Source: Bacteroidales bacterium
GTDB taxonomy: Bacteria > Bacteroidota > Bacteroidia > Bacteroidales > FEN-979
Length of the DNA: 64,000 nucleotides
Direction: 5' to 3'
NCBI GenBank assembly: GCA_023231005.1
Contig: JALNWG010000006.1
Span: forward strand, 62,001 to 126,000
Shown here: positions 51,406 to 59,466 of the stretch, in pieces
Layout of the letters: each line of letters starts with the position of its first letter
Position numbering within the stretch: the first letter of the stretch is position 1
Notes under the pieces: generated by a model
Database searches by the model: none
What the model was told of the DNA's origin: nothing
What the model saw: only the letters and a program-made list of their open reading frames with translations
Program-made: the position numbers and the translations under genes

Positions 51406-52146
51406 CTACATTGCACCTTCATCAGCAAAAGAATAAAACCGGTCATCCCCAACAATAATGTGATCCAGCACAGCAACATCGAGCAGTAAGCCGCAATCCT
51501 TGATCTTCTTTGTTATTTTATTGTCGGCGTCGCTTGGGGTGATAGTGCCACTCGGATGGTTGTGACCTAGGATGATCGAAGTTGCATGTTGTTCCAGGCA
51601 AATCTGGAAGATCTTTTTCGGATCAACAACAGTCCCGGAAATGCCACCTTCGGAAATCTTTACTTTTTTGACAACTCTGTTGGCCCTGTTCAGCAGCAGA
51701 AGCCAGAATTCTTCATAAGGCAGGTCGCCCATCAGGGAATGAAAGATTTCAAAGGCATCTTGGCTCTTTGAGATTTTGTTTTTAAGGATCACTTCTGATT
51801 CATTCCGACGACGGGCCAGTGCAAACATGGCTGCGATCTTAACGGCACGTTTTTCACCGATGCCTTTGATTTTCTGAAGGTCTGAAACGCTGAACTTCCA
51901 GAATTCGCACAGGTTATTTCCGCAGATTGAAAGGCTTTTCATGGCAATGTCCAGGGAGTTTTCCCCTGAAACACCCGAGCCAATGATGATACTCAGAAGT
52001 TCGGCGTCTGACAGACTACCATTGCCCTTGAGAAGGAGTTTCTGGCTTGGCAGGTCATCTTCTGCCCAGTAACGCATTGGGATTCTGTTTTCATAGTTTC
52101 TGCCGTTTTCCAGCGCAAGTTCCGGATTCATGATTAGTTTTTTCAT
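51406..52146 (-). CDS. radC: RadC/JAB-domain DNA repair-type protein
   Basis: A 246-residue protein. The N-terminal helix-hairpin-helix (SVSDLQKIKGIGEKRAVKIAAM) binds DNA. The C-terminal JAB/JAMM metalloenzyme domain has HNHPSG (H195, H197) and SDAD (205-208), matching the zinc ligands of the family. Despite the name, recombination roles of RadC are weakly supported; on mobile elements it is common and may help establish incoming DNA. It follows leader element C, the copy closest to the published radC leader setting. Confidence 0.93.
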   Translation of the reverse strand: MKKLIMNPELALENGRNYENRIPMRYWAEDDLPSQKLLLKGNGSLSDAELLSIIIGSGVSGENSLDIAMKSLSICGNNLCEFWKFSVSDLQKIKGIGEKRAVKIAAMFALARRRNESEVILKNKISKSQDAFEIFHSLMGDLPYEEFWLLLLNRANRVVKKVKISEGGISGTVVDPKKIFQICLEQHATSIILGHNHPSGTITPSDADNKITKKIKDCGLLLDVAVLDHIIVGDDRFYSFADEGAM

Positions 52147-52205
52147 AGTTGATTAGTTTTAAGCAGCCATTAGCCGCAGTGAGTAAATGAAATTTGCCGG
52201 GAGGG

Positions 52206-52460
52206 AACATGCGGAGTGAAAATTTTAAGCAAACATTCAGGTCAGTATTGTTGCAAGGCAAGAATCTGAATGAACCTGTAAGGCGACAGTTCCGAAAGGA
52301 GGTCGTGTTTAGCGAAACAACATTTTCACGAGCATAACTTTGTGAATTTCGATTTACTACTGTGTAGGATTTTTGCAACTTTTTCTAAAAGTCGCCCGTT
52401 TTCATCCGGTTTTCTTTTTGCCAGTCTTTTGCTTTCCCGGTGCCTGACGAAAGAAAAAGC
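52206..52460 (-). ncRNA. Structured leader element, copy C (upstream of radC)
   Basis: Same order of parts as copy A on the minus strand: TTTCTTTC hairpin, CAAAGTTA, CGAC/GTCG hairpin (arms near 52283-52287 and 52302-52306), then a TTCAG...CTGAA hairpin. Copies A and C share AAATTTTCACTCCG just before the gene. A conserved radC RNA motif of Bacteroidota has, as I recall, been described upstream of radC and antirestriction genes; comparison would settle identity. Confidence 0.6.
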
Positions 52461-52470
52461 TATACGACCA

Positions 52471-52502
52471 TTAAAAAAGCAGGCAGTCTGTGACTGCCTG
52501 CC
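52471..52502 (-). terminator. Terminator after the 56-residue gene
   Basis: A perfect GCAGGCAGTC/GACTGCCTGC stem with a 3-nt loop, followed by six T residues on the minus strand. The sequence after the T tract (ATGGTC) recurs at the terminators at 33.06 and 44.12 kb. Confidence 0.9.
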
Positions 52503-52508
52503 GGGGAG

Positions 52509-52679
52509 TTAATTTTCTATTCTGAAATTCTTCTGAAACTCTTTAAATTCCCAGTCATAGAGGGCCGATTGTTCCTCGGTCATCTCTTCTGAAAAGCCTG
52601 GGTAGTAAATGTTCTCAAGATGTTGGACAAACATTTCTTCGAATGATTGTTTGCGGGTTTCTCTGGCAAGTGCGGTCAT
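52509..52679 (-). CDS. Small acidic protein (56 residues)
   Basis: Begins MTALARETRKQSFEEMF and ends FQKNFRIEN. The 56 residues are acidic with two aromatic-rich helices (FVQHLENIYYPGF, SALYDWEFKEF). It is too short for many gene finders, but supported by leader element D directly upstream and a perfect terminator 7 nt after its stop. Many mobile elements carry such short antirestriction-like proteins; the role is unknown. Confidence 0.65.
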   Translation of the reverse strand: MTALARETRKQSFEEMFVQHLENIYYPGFSEEMTEEQSALYDWEFKEFQKNFRIEN

Positions 52680-52750
52680 GGTAGTAGGGTTTTAGATTGT
52701 GGATACTTGAAATTTTCTGACCGCGAAGCGTTAAACCGGATCGATTGGAT

Positions 52751-53000
52751 AATGTCCAGGGTGTTGGTCAGATTGACTGCCAACCTGAATACACTGAAAG
52801 CGACCGTTTCTTGTCGCCCTTGACAGTTCCAAGCTGCAGCGCCCTACCAGGTGGAAGCCCTGTCGATGTAGGTAGCTTTGTAAGGATTTCAAGTATTATA
52901 TTGTGGGGTGGGTTTTGCTTGCTTTTTCTTTAAAAGCTGCCCGGGAAAGGTTTCTTTTTGCCAAGCTTCTTCTTTGCCATTGATTATCAAAGAAAAAGCG
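52751..53000 (-). ncRNA. Structured leader element, copy D
   Basis: Upstream of the 56-residue gene. Same order: CTTTTTCTTTG hairpin, AGCAAGCAAAA, CAAAGCTA (TAGCTTTG on the plus strand), GCGAC/GTCGC hairpin (52800-52804, 52813-52817) and CAGGTTG/CAATCTG hairpin (52769-52787), where a G-U pair replaces an A-U pair of copy B. Confidence 0.6.
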
Positions 53001-53045
53001 GACCCGGAAGTTGTGTGCCAGTGCGTTATGCAGCTGTTTCTTTTG

Positions 53046-53219
53046 CTTCTCTTTCTTTGAGCGAACAAAGAAAAGAAGTCGATTTTTGTCGTTTAACAAA
53101 AATATTTTGTTAACCTGTTGATTTTGTGAAAGAAAAGGGTCTAAATTTCCCTTTTATTTCACAAAGTCCCCACGGAGTGCACGCCCCGCCCTATCGAAAA
53201 ATGCAATTGCACTTTTTCG
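53046..53219. repeat. Cluster of four inverted repeats downstream of terminase
   Basis: In 174 bp: CTTCTCTTTCTTTG / CAAAGAAAAGAAG (53046-53078); TTAACAAAA-ATA-TTTTGTTAA (53093-53113); TTTGTGAAA...TTTCACAAA with an inner AAAGGG/CCCTTT stem (53123-53165); and the near-palindrome CGAAAAA...TTTTTCG (53195-53219). No gene is visible. Replication or transfer origin, regulatory region or RNA structures are possible. Confidence 0.6.
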
Positions 53220-53299
53220 TTTTCGATATGGATATATGAAACGATGCTACATATATAGAAAAGGTGATATAAAAACAGGAAGGCTGGCAGGATGCTCCC

Positions 53300-54805
53300 C
53301 TATCGACCGGGGAGCAGTATCATTTCATTTGTCGGGTATTGATCCCCTAACAATGGGCTGAGAAGCCAATAGAACAGATTGTCGGCAGCATCAGAGAGAT
53401 CGGTTGCTTTCCAGCGTGGCTGATCCTTCTTTCTCTCCGATGATTTATCTTTCTTAAACTCTTGTGGCAGGATGGGGGCATTGTCCATGGAGACAATGGT
53501 TTCCATGGCATTGTTCATGTTAATCCGGAAGGCTGGCAGAGATGGGTAGTCACCCGAAAGGAACTTATCCCAGAACTGGTACTTGTCCATGTGGTGTGCT
53601 TCATATAGTTCAGCTCTGAGTTGCACTTCCCATTTGGCCTTCGACATCTGTTCTCTCACATCATCGAAATAGGAATCCCTTGAAGCCGCATCATTCCTGC
53701 GGTTGCCATCCGAACCACCATACAAATAGACAAACCTATTCTGCTTATGCTGGTAATGATCGATGAACTGCTGCACCAAAACTGACAAGGTTTCATTCTC
53801 AACAAAGAAATTGCGGATGATACGGAACTCATTCACCTGTCTGTTCCACTGTGCTACGATCATGCAGTTCTGGGTCGTGCCAAAGTCAAAGGAGATATAC
53901 AACGGATCACCGGGAGTGCAATCCTTGTCAGAACGACAATCGAACGTGCTCCCCTGGGTCATACTGGCCACTTCATCAATGAAGTTGTACTCATAGGAAT
54001 CAGTATAGCCATGGACAGCCGAATTCAACTGAGGATAGAACCCGTTTGTGTTCTGTGTCCTGCGAATGTTCAGTACTTCCAGATCATATACGATCTTAGG
54101 CAGCACACGCTTCAAATCCCTGAAGTACATCTCTCCGAGAATCTTTCTGTTTTGTAATGCAGAAGCTTCCATGTAACAATATCTTGTCGGGAATTTCTTT
54201 GACAACTCCTGGTACTCGAAAACCCAGTCTCCATCCGGGGTCAATGGCATTGTTCCCAGGAACAACGTGCCATGATGGAAACGCAGGTGACCAAACCGGT
54301 CCCGGTTTCCGCGGTTTGCAGGCAGTACATCGGCATCAATGGCCGTTTTTCTGAGCTTCGTACATTCATCGAAGATCATCCCGTCATAAGAACCTGACCT
54401 TGCCATCTCCGGGCGGTCAAAGGAATTGAACTCAACGACAAATCCATTGTAGAAATGGATGCAGTTGGTATAATCCAACGGTGGTGCATAAGGCTCCGGC
54501 CATTCGTACTTCTTTGGGGCTTTATGGCCCACAAAGTAATGAATGCCACGGTACAATCCACGCCGTTCAAAGTGGTCGATGATCGGAGGCAATGATTTAG
54601 TGCGAATGTGGAAATAGGTCAAACCATTGAGGGAAATCTTTCCCCGAGGCATGGCCACAAAATATTTAATGATCTCTTCGGCAATGATCGTTGTCTTTCC
54701 GACTCCCCTGCCACCAATGAATACCTTATGCGGACTGTTGGAAAGCTGGATCGCCACCTGCGGATCGTTTAAAAAAGGGGCTGGCTTTACTTCAGTCTGT
54801 AACAT
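53300..54805 (-). CDS. Large terminase subunit
   Basis: A 501-residue packaging motor. The N-terminal ATPase has Walker A GGRGVGKTT (31-39) and Walker B DGMIFDE (141-147). The C-terminal RNase H-like nuclease shows YISFDFGTT with an acidic ligand, YGGSDGN and LSDAADNLFYWL. The start is set at 54805 (MLQTEVKP); the longer frame runs into the upstream gene. It cuts and pumps the genome into the head via the portal. The portal lies 20 kb away behind accessory genes. Confidence 0.93.
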   Translation of the reverse strand: MLQTEVKPAPFLNDPQVAIQLSNSPHKVFIGGRGVGKTTIIAEEIIKYFVAMPRGKISLNGLTYFHIRTKSLPPIIDHFERRGLYRGIHYFVGHKAPKKYEWPEPYAPPLDYTNCIHFYNGFVVEFNSFDRPEMARSGSYDGMIFDECTKLRKTAIDADVLPANRGNRDRFGHLRFHHGTLFLGTMPLTPDGDWVFEYQELSKKFPTRYCYMEASALQNRKILGEMYFRDLKRVLPKIVYDLEVLNIRRTQNTNGFYPQLNSAVHGYTDSYEYNFIDEVASMTQGSTFDCRSDKDCTPGDPLYISFDFGTTQNCMIVAQWNRQVNEFRIIRNFFVENETLSVLVQQFIDHYQHKQNRFVYLYGGSDGNRRNDAASRDSYFDDVREQMSKAKWEVQLRAELYEAHHMDKYQFWDKFLSGDYPSLPAFRINMNNAMETIVSMDNAPILPQEFKKDKSSERKKDQPRWKATDLSDAADNLFYWLLSPLLGDQYPTNEMILLPGR

Positions 54806-55406
54806 CTTCGTAGGTGGTATCATCGGCCAACAGAATATTCTTGTATTCAGCAATGGGTGAAGCGTCAATCAATGCCATCACCTTTTCGTTCAGCTTCAGC
54901 AGCGCCTCCTGGGCTTTGGGATCGATCAGTTTGAAATACTCTGAGGTTAGAAAACTGTAGTTGATTGACAACAATTGCACCGGCGGTTGAATCTTGGAAG
55001 GGTCGGGCTGTTCCGTATCCTCCTTGTCCAGGTTGTTTGCTTTGATAATTTTATCCAGGGCTTTGTCTTTTGCCCTGAAATCATTCATGATGGAAGCTTT
55101 GCGATAATCTTCGATCGCCCATTGTGTGACCATGTTGCGCAGGGATTGACGGTCCATCCCCCGGACTGGGCCGAAACACCGGGTGCAATTGTGCACATCA
55201 CGGTAAGCCTGCATTTGTGAAATATCATGAACTTTCATGAGCATCTTGACAACATCGCTCTCTATACCGTTCTGGTTGATCAGCATGGAATACGCAGATT
55301 CCCAGCGCTGACGGACCTGTTCATCATGTTCGGAAAGTTTATTTTCATCCGACAGGTAATAAAACCTAATCTTCTCAAGGGTTGTATCTGAAACTAAGCT
55401 TTTCAT
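54792..55406 (-). CDS. Terminase-associated protein, possible small terminase
   Basis: A 204-residue helical protein with no hydrophobic segment. MQAYRDVHNCTRCFGPVRG and the helical RQSLRNMVTQWAIEDYRKASIMND resemble a DNA-recruitment subunit. The start overlaps the preceding gene by 4 nt; the stop overlaps the large terminase start by 14 nt. It and the 93-residue protein are both small-terminase candidates. Confidence 0.55.
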   Translation of the reverse strand: MKSLVSDTTLEKIRFYYLSDENKLSEHDEQVRQRWESAYSMLINQNGIESDVVKMLMKVHDISQMQAYRDVHNCTRCFGPVRGMDRQSLRNMVTQWAIEDYRKASIMNDFRAKDKALDKIIKANNLDKEDTEQPDPSKIQPPVQLLSINYSFLTSEYFKLIDPKAQEALLKLNEKVMALIDASPIAEYKNILLADDTTYEDVTD

Positions 55407-55684
55407 AGATCGTTTGCTTTTGCATTTTCAATCAGTTTCATTGCGAAAGTTTGGGCCGGTGACGAGCCATTTTGTGCCAGATCAAATATTCCTTTGCGAA
55501 TTTCAGCTTCACGCTTTAATCTTCCACGCTGGAATGCCCTGAAGACTGGATTATCCTGCTCTTCCAAAACAGCGTGCAATTGCACTGGGTCCACCTCCAG
55601 AATAACTGCAATTTCTTCTTTTGTAAACATCAGCGAAGCATAGTTTTCAACTTCGGTGATGAAGGATTCATTTTGATCGATCAA
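55403..55684 (-). CDS. Small terminase-type helix-turn-helix protein
   Basis: A 93-residue protein. LMFTKEEIAVILEVDPVQLHAVLE is a helix-turn-helix of the kind found in phage small terminase subunits. The following GRLKREAEIRKGIFDLAQNGSSPAQTFAMKLIE has the AxxGsxxA packing stretch common after it. It overlaps its neighbours at both ends. It likely selects the packaging start. Confidence 0.6.
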   Translation of the reverse strand: MIDQNESFITEVENYASLMFTKEEIAVILEVDPVQLHAVLEEQDNPVFRAFQRGRLKREAEIRKGIFDLAQNGSSPAQTFAMKLIENAKANDL

Positions 55685-56261
55685 GGGCGCTTGTATTTGA
55701 GAGTTCTTTTAAAATCCAATCCCGGTGAAAGGCTGCCACAGTTTTATCGCAGCACAGAACACCGGCTTCAATACGGGGGTTTCGGGTATAGTTTGCCGAT
55801 CCTACCACGCAGATCCCCCAGTTGTCGTTTTCGATGACCGTGACCTTGGCATGGCACTTGGCGGCTTTGATATCGGTAGTGATCTTTTGCAGGAATTGCA
55901 GCTCTGCGGGTTTACGGATTCCGTTTCGGTAATCAAAAATCCCTTTGAGTTCAAGGATCAGTCCATGCTCAATGAACTGATACAACTGACGGATGGCATA
56001 CTCGGAGATTGCCCAGGTAGTGAAATATACCCTTGCCGGACCGGTTTGCTGCAGGAGAAAGAAAAGCAGGTCATGGGTTGACCAGTCACCCAGGGAAGCA
56101 TAATGTACCGACTGCCCATCGACAACCTGCCCAAACACCTGGTGAAGCTTCTCATTCGCTTTACCGATGGTCAAAAGATTTGAGCCTGTAAATGGAACTG
56201 ATCTGGATTTTGGTCTGTCCAGTTTTTTCTTTGTCAAATCTTCGGTGGAAAACAGGCTCAT
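55668..56261 (-). CDS. Single-HKD PLD-like protein of the packaging operon
   Basis: A 197-residue protein with a phospholipase D-type half site: H137 and K139 (CHAKVTV) followed by GSANYT (154-159). One HKD set means it would have to dimerise to work, as nucleases of this fold do. It overlaps both neighbours and is part of the terminase operon. It may be a nuclease for DNA maturation or host DNA damage; the role is inferred. It is distinct from the restriction PLD nuclease at 49.3 kb. Confidence 0.75.
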   Translation of the reverse strand: MSLFSTEDLTKKKLDRPKSRSVPFTGSNLLTIGKANEKLHQVFGQVVDGQSVHYASLGDWSTHDLLFFLLQQTGPARVYFTTWAISEYAIRQLYQFIEHGLILELKGIFDYRNGIRKPAELQFLQKITTDIKAAKCHAKVTVIENDNWGICVVGSANYTRNPRIEAGVLCCDKTVAAFHRDWILKELSNTSALDRSK

Positions 56262-56920
56262 TTATTTAGCCTTTCCGCTATTTCATCCAGTTCCAGTTGG
56301 AATTTATCCAACAACTCCTGGTTCCTGGGCAATGTTTTGAGTTTCTTAGAATCCGACACCAGGCGTTTGTACCTGGCTATATAGGTACGAACATTATTCT
56401 GCCGGATGATCAGTTCAGCTTCGCTCATTTCAGAAACCTTCTTGGGTTCATCATTGACCGGCGCCGGGGGGATCACACCATTTGTCTCATAATGAGCAAT
56501 CCTTTCAGTGATCTCCTTGAGCTGGTCATCGATGTCCAGAATTCGAAAAGCAATTTCTTTTCGCTCCTGGATTTCCCGGTATGGAAGAACAGCATGAAGG
56601 TTATCGAGCATCTTATAACACATTTTCTGCTCCGATCGAAGTATGCCAATAGTGGTAACCTCCGGAGACATTGGCTGCTCTGGTTTTAAAATTTCCCGCT
56701 TTACTGGCGGTTTCACTAAAGCAGAAGCATTCTCGTATGCTGCTAAATGCTTTGCAATTTTGCTCAGTTCATACGAAAGAGTCAACCTGTTTTTCACGGT
56801 TGCTCCCCCAATGCGCAGCATCCTGCCGATTTTAGTATTGTGGGTGTAGCGTTCAAAGAGGGCGAGACCGGATAGGTAATCCTGATCAGCCTTCATCCAG
56901 AAAAGAATTTCATGATCCAT
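56258..56920 (-). CDS. Helical phage protein, first gene of the packaging operon
   Basis: A 220-residue helical protein (MDHEILFWMKADQDYLSG) with two coiled-coil segments and a Pro-rich middle (VIPPAPVNDEPKK). It begins directly after late promoter copy 5 (ATG 5 nt after the -7 box) and overlaps the PLD-like gene. Its start carries KIGRMLRIGGATVKNRLTLSYEL. The role is unknown; a packaging or scaffold regulator is possible. Confidence 0.6.
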   Translation of the reverse strand: MDHEILFWMKADQDYLSGLALFERYTHNTKIGRMLRIGGATVKNRLTLSYELSKIAKHLAAYENASALVKPPVKREILKPEQPMSPEVTTIGILRSEQKMCYKMLDNLHAVLPYREIQERKEIAFRILDIDDQLKEITERIAHYETNGVIPPAPVNDEPKKVSEMSEAELIIRQNNVRTYIARYKRLVSDSKKLKTLPRNQELLDKFQLELDEIAERLNK

Positions 56921-56924
56921 GCAG

Positions 56925-56959
56925 CGAATATATCGCTGCAATTGCAGGAAAAAAAGGAC
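56925..56959 (-). promoter_or_regulatory. Candidate phage late promoter (copy 5, packaging operon)
   Basis: GTCCTTTTTT (56959-56950 on the minus strand), then at the conserved distance TATATTCG (56932-56925), a 7/8 match to TANNTTTG, 5 nt before the ATG at 56920. Confidence 0.65.
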
Positions 56960-57097
56960 GAATAAAATTCATCCTTGAATAAAACTCAATTCAGTTATCA
57001 ACATATATAATTCACTATTTCTGCACATTACACGATTTAGGAATATTTTTGTTAATATTTATGGAATAATTTATAGTCACTTTTGGAAAACATCCAT

Positions 57098-57105
57098 TAT
57101 CTTTG
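57098..57105 (+). promoter_or_regulatory. Probable -7 box of the ImmA-type module (TATCTTTG)
   Basis: TATCTTTG lies 18 nt before the ATG of the first plus-strand gene, a good distance for a short-leader transcript. A TTTG occurs 12 nt upstream, closer than usual for a -33 box. Confidence 0.5.
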
Positions 57106-57122
57106 CATAAAAAATAAAAAAC

Positions 57123-57728
57123 ATGAATAATAAATTATCAAGAGAGGAAGTCGAAAGAATTATCGATCCTCATTACGAAAAGATTACTACAGCAATAGCC
57201 CAAGCTTTTAGCCAATACCTTGAACTTAGCAGGGCACAATCATCGCAACCTCATTTTATCCTGAATAAAAGAACTATTGCTTCACTTATTCATGATTTTA
57301 CTCGCAGTAGAATACGTGAGTTATTTACAGGAACTGAAGGCATCACTGTGAGAGACCTAAATCGGTTATTTTTATTATGTATTGATAATCAGATATATAT
57401 TAGGTTTAAAAAAATTAAACATAATTTTGCAACATCAAGCATCCAAACACAACAAACAAAGGATTTTGATAATCAAGATCTTGAATTTGATAATTTCTCA
57501 ATTAAGCCAACATTGTTATACGCTGGGTACGTACTTGACGAAACTTGGACCAGTATTAGGAATTTTTACCTTATGTACAAAGAAGGAAAAGATATTATTT
57601 GGATAAAAGATTTGACTGGAACCGTTGAACAAACGGCATTACCCTTTGTTGAGGTTCCTGAAACCGTTGAACCTCTCGTACGAGTTAGACAAATAAGTGC
57701 TAATAACAATGTTGCTAATATTGATTAA
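57123..57728 (+). CDS. Hypothetical protein of the ImmA-type two-gene module
   Basis: A 201-residue protein (MNNKLSREEVERIIDPHYEKITTAIAQAF) with no signal or membrane segment. Helical N-terminal half and beta-rich C-terminal half. It is the upstream partner of the XRE-ImmA gene (14 nt gap, same strand). Partners of such metallopeptidases include substrates, toxins or co-regulators; none is recognised here. AT-rich codon use fits separate acquisition. Confidence 0.65.
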   Translation: MNNKLSREEVERIIDPHYEKITTAIAQAFSQYLELSRAQSSQPHFILNKRTIASLIHDFTRSRIRELFTGTEGITVRDLNRLFLLCIDNQIYIRFKKIKHNFATSSIQTQQTKDFDNQDLEFDNFSIKPTLLYAGYVLDETWTSIRNFYLMYKEGKDIIWIKDLTGTVEQTALPFVEVPETVEPLVRVRQISANNNVANID

Positions 57729-57742
57729 AAAGAAAAGAGTAT

Positions 57743-58804
57743 ATGGAAAAAATAAATTCCGAAATGATTGTTCTCGCGCGAGAAGCAAGGGGGTATACCC
57801 AAATTGAATTGGCGGAATTATTAGGAATTGCACAAGGTACTTTATCAAAAATAGAAAAGGGAATTCAATCTCCTTCCGAAGAGTTTATGACAAGTATTTG
57901 TAGTAAACTGAGCTATCCAAGGTCTTTTTTCGAACAAAATGATAAAGTGTATACCCCTGATTTAATTTACTATAGAAAGAGGATGTCTGCCCCTAGGAAG
58001 CAAATATTAAGGGCGGAAGCCACTATGAATGTAATTAGAATGAATCTTGACCGGCTTTTGAAGAGTGTCGATATTCCTGACGTAAATCTGGTTAATTGGA
58101 ATGTTGAAGAAGATGGAAATCCTGATGATGCAGCAATATTTTTAAGACAAAAATGGAATTTGCCGAAAGGCAGAATTGATAATCTAACAAAGCATGTTGA
58201 ATCTAATGGAATAATTATAATTGGAACGGAACTTGGTGTCGACAAGATGGATGGGATCAGTATGTTCACAACTAGTAATCAACCCATTATCTTTATTAAT
58301 GCCAATATGCCTGGAGATAGGCAGCGATTAACACTAGCTCATGAATTAGGCCATTTAGTATTGCATTTAGGGAAGAAAATTGGCAATGAAAGAGATGAAG
58401 AAAAAGAAGCGATGCTGTTTGCCGGTGAATTATTGATGCCAAAGAGCGAATTTATCAGTAGGTTCGAATCATTAGATTTTAATAGTTTAGCAAACCAAAA
58501 ATTATATTGGTTAGTTTCCATGGGAGCAATTCTTGTTAGATCAAAACACCTTGGATTAATTACGGATAATCAATATCAATATCTGTGGAAACAAATGGCT
58601 ATTAAGGGTTACAAAACGAGGGAGCCATATGAATTGAACATTGTAAAAGAAAAACCTAGCTTGGTAAATGAACTTTTGGAATTTCACCAAAAAACACTAG
58701 GTTTTTCCAAGTCGGAACTTTCTATTGTATTAAATATTTCGGAAAAAGAGATAGATAATTTGTACTACCCAAAAGACACGAATTTAAGAATAATTCGTTT
58801 TTGA
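57743..58804 (+). CDS. XRE helix-turn-helix / ImmA-IrrE metallopeptidase
   Basis: A 353-residue two-domain protein. An XRE helix-turn-helix (residues 8-58, YTQIELAELLGIAQGTLSKIEKG) is joined to a metalloprotease domain with HELGH (200-204) and a downstream Glu (EKEAMLFAGELLMP) as zinc ligand. Such proteins regulate by proteolysis, as in phage or ICE derepression and stress responses. It could cleave a repressor or stress factor, or be part of a defence pair. It sits against the phage direction between head and packaging blocks. Confidence 0.85.
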   Translation: MEKINSEMIVLAREARGYTQIELAELLGIAQGTLSKIEKGIQSPSEEFMTSICSKLSYPRSFFEQNDKVYTPDLIYYRKRMSAPRKQILRAEATMNVIRMNLDRLLKSVDIPDVNLVNWNVEEDGNPDDAAIFLRQKWNLPKGRIDNLTKHVESNGIIIIGTELGVDKMDGISMFTTSNQPIIFINANMPGDRQRLTLAHELGHLVLHLGKKIGNERDEEKEAMLFAGELLMPKSEFISRFESLDFNSLANQKLYWLVSMGAILVRSKHLGLITDNQYQYLWKQMAIKGYKTREPYELNIVKEKPSLVNELLEFHQKTLGFSKSELSIVLNISEKEIDNLYYPKDTNLRIIRF

Positions 58805-58812
58805 TCTATGAC

Positions 58813-58847
58813 ATTAAAAAAGCCTGCCAGATTACTCCGACAGGCTC
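58813..58847 (-). terminator. Terminator between head block and ImmA-type module
   Basis: An AGCCTG-CC / GACAGGCT stem followed by a T tract on the minus strand, downstream of the gene ending at 58889. It ends the head transcript before the antisense module. Confidence 0.85.
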
Positions 58848-58888
58848 TCAACTAACCAATTATGAAAACACTACGAAAACTTCATTGA

Positions 58889-59446
58889 TTAAATTACGGG
58901 TGGATTGGGATCCATTACCAGCAAACCTTCATAAAAGGCCATCGGCGAACCCTGTTTGCAAAGGAATCCGAACTTGTGGCCTTTATCCTTGTCGATCTCT
59001 TCGCCCCAGGTGGTTTCGATGGTCTCGATGTGCACCAGGTTGCAGGGTTCACCGATCAGATACCGCTTGTTTGAGGCGCAGTTCTGAATGATCACGATCC
59101 CTTTGAAGTCAATACCGAAATTCTGAATCCATTTCTGAACGGCTTTCTCTATTCCCGGGTAGAACCCTTCTAAGCCGATCTCGTACCCGCCGCAGTCCTG
59201 GTTGGAACCTTTGAGTTTCTTCTGTGACGGTTTGATGGTCCCCTGGGTCATATAGAAGCTGTGCATAAATTTACCCGTCTTCATTGCGATGTCCGCAGCC
59301 ATGGTCACGCCATCGGTATCCCTTTGCGGAAAGGTATCCCAATCGATATCCGCTTCCTGGATCAGGATGATCTCGGATTTTATTCCGCCGCCACCTCCGG
59401 CATTTCTCACGGTGGGTTTTGCAAGGTCAAAAAGTGATATGCTCAT
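58889..59446 (-). CDS. Virion protein, possible tail tube
   Basis: A 185-residue beta-rich protein next to the major capsid gene. The first part has a flexible GGGGG loop (NAGGGGGIKS) and the rest alternates strands and turns (GTIKPSQKKLKGSN, IEKAVQKWIQNFGIDFKG). The size and layout fit a tail tube or head decoration protein. No family is certain. Confidence 0.55.
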   Translation of the reverse strand: MSISLFDLAKPTVRNAGGGGGIKSEIILIQEADIDWDTFPQRDTDGVTMAADIAMKTGKFMHSFYMTQGTIKPSQKKLKGSNQDCGGYEIGLEGFYPGIEKAVQKWIQNFGIDFKGIVIIQNCASNKRYLIGEPCNLVHIETIETTWGEEIDKDKGHKFGFLCKQGSPMAFYEGLLVMDPNPPVI

Positions 59447-59466
59447 ATTTTTTTATTTTTTAAGGG

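Noticed and set aside
52091..52378. Open frame running through leader element C (and similar frames in A and D)
   Set aside because: The frames are not preserved between the four copies, while hairpin complementarity is, so the conserved signal is nucleic-acid structure, not protein.
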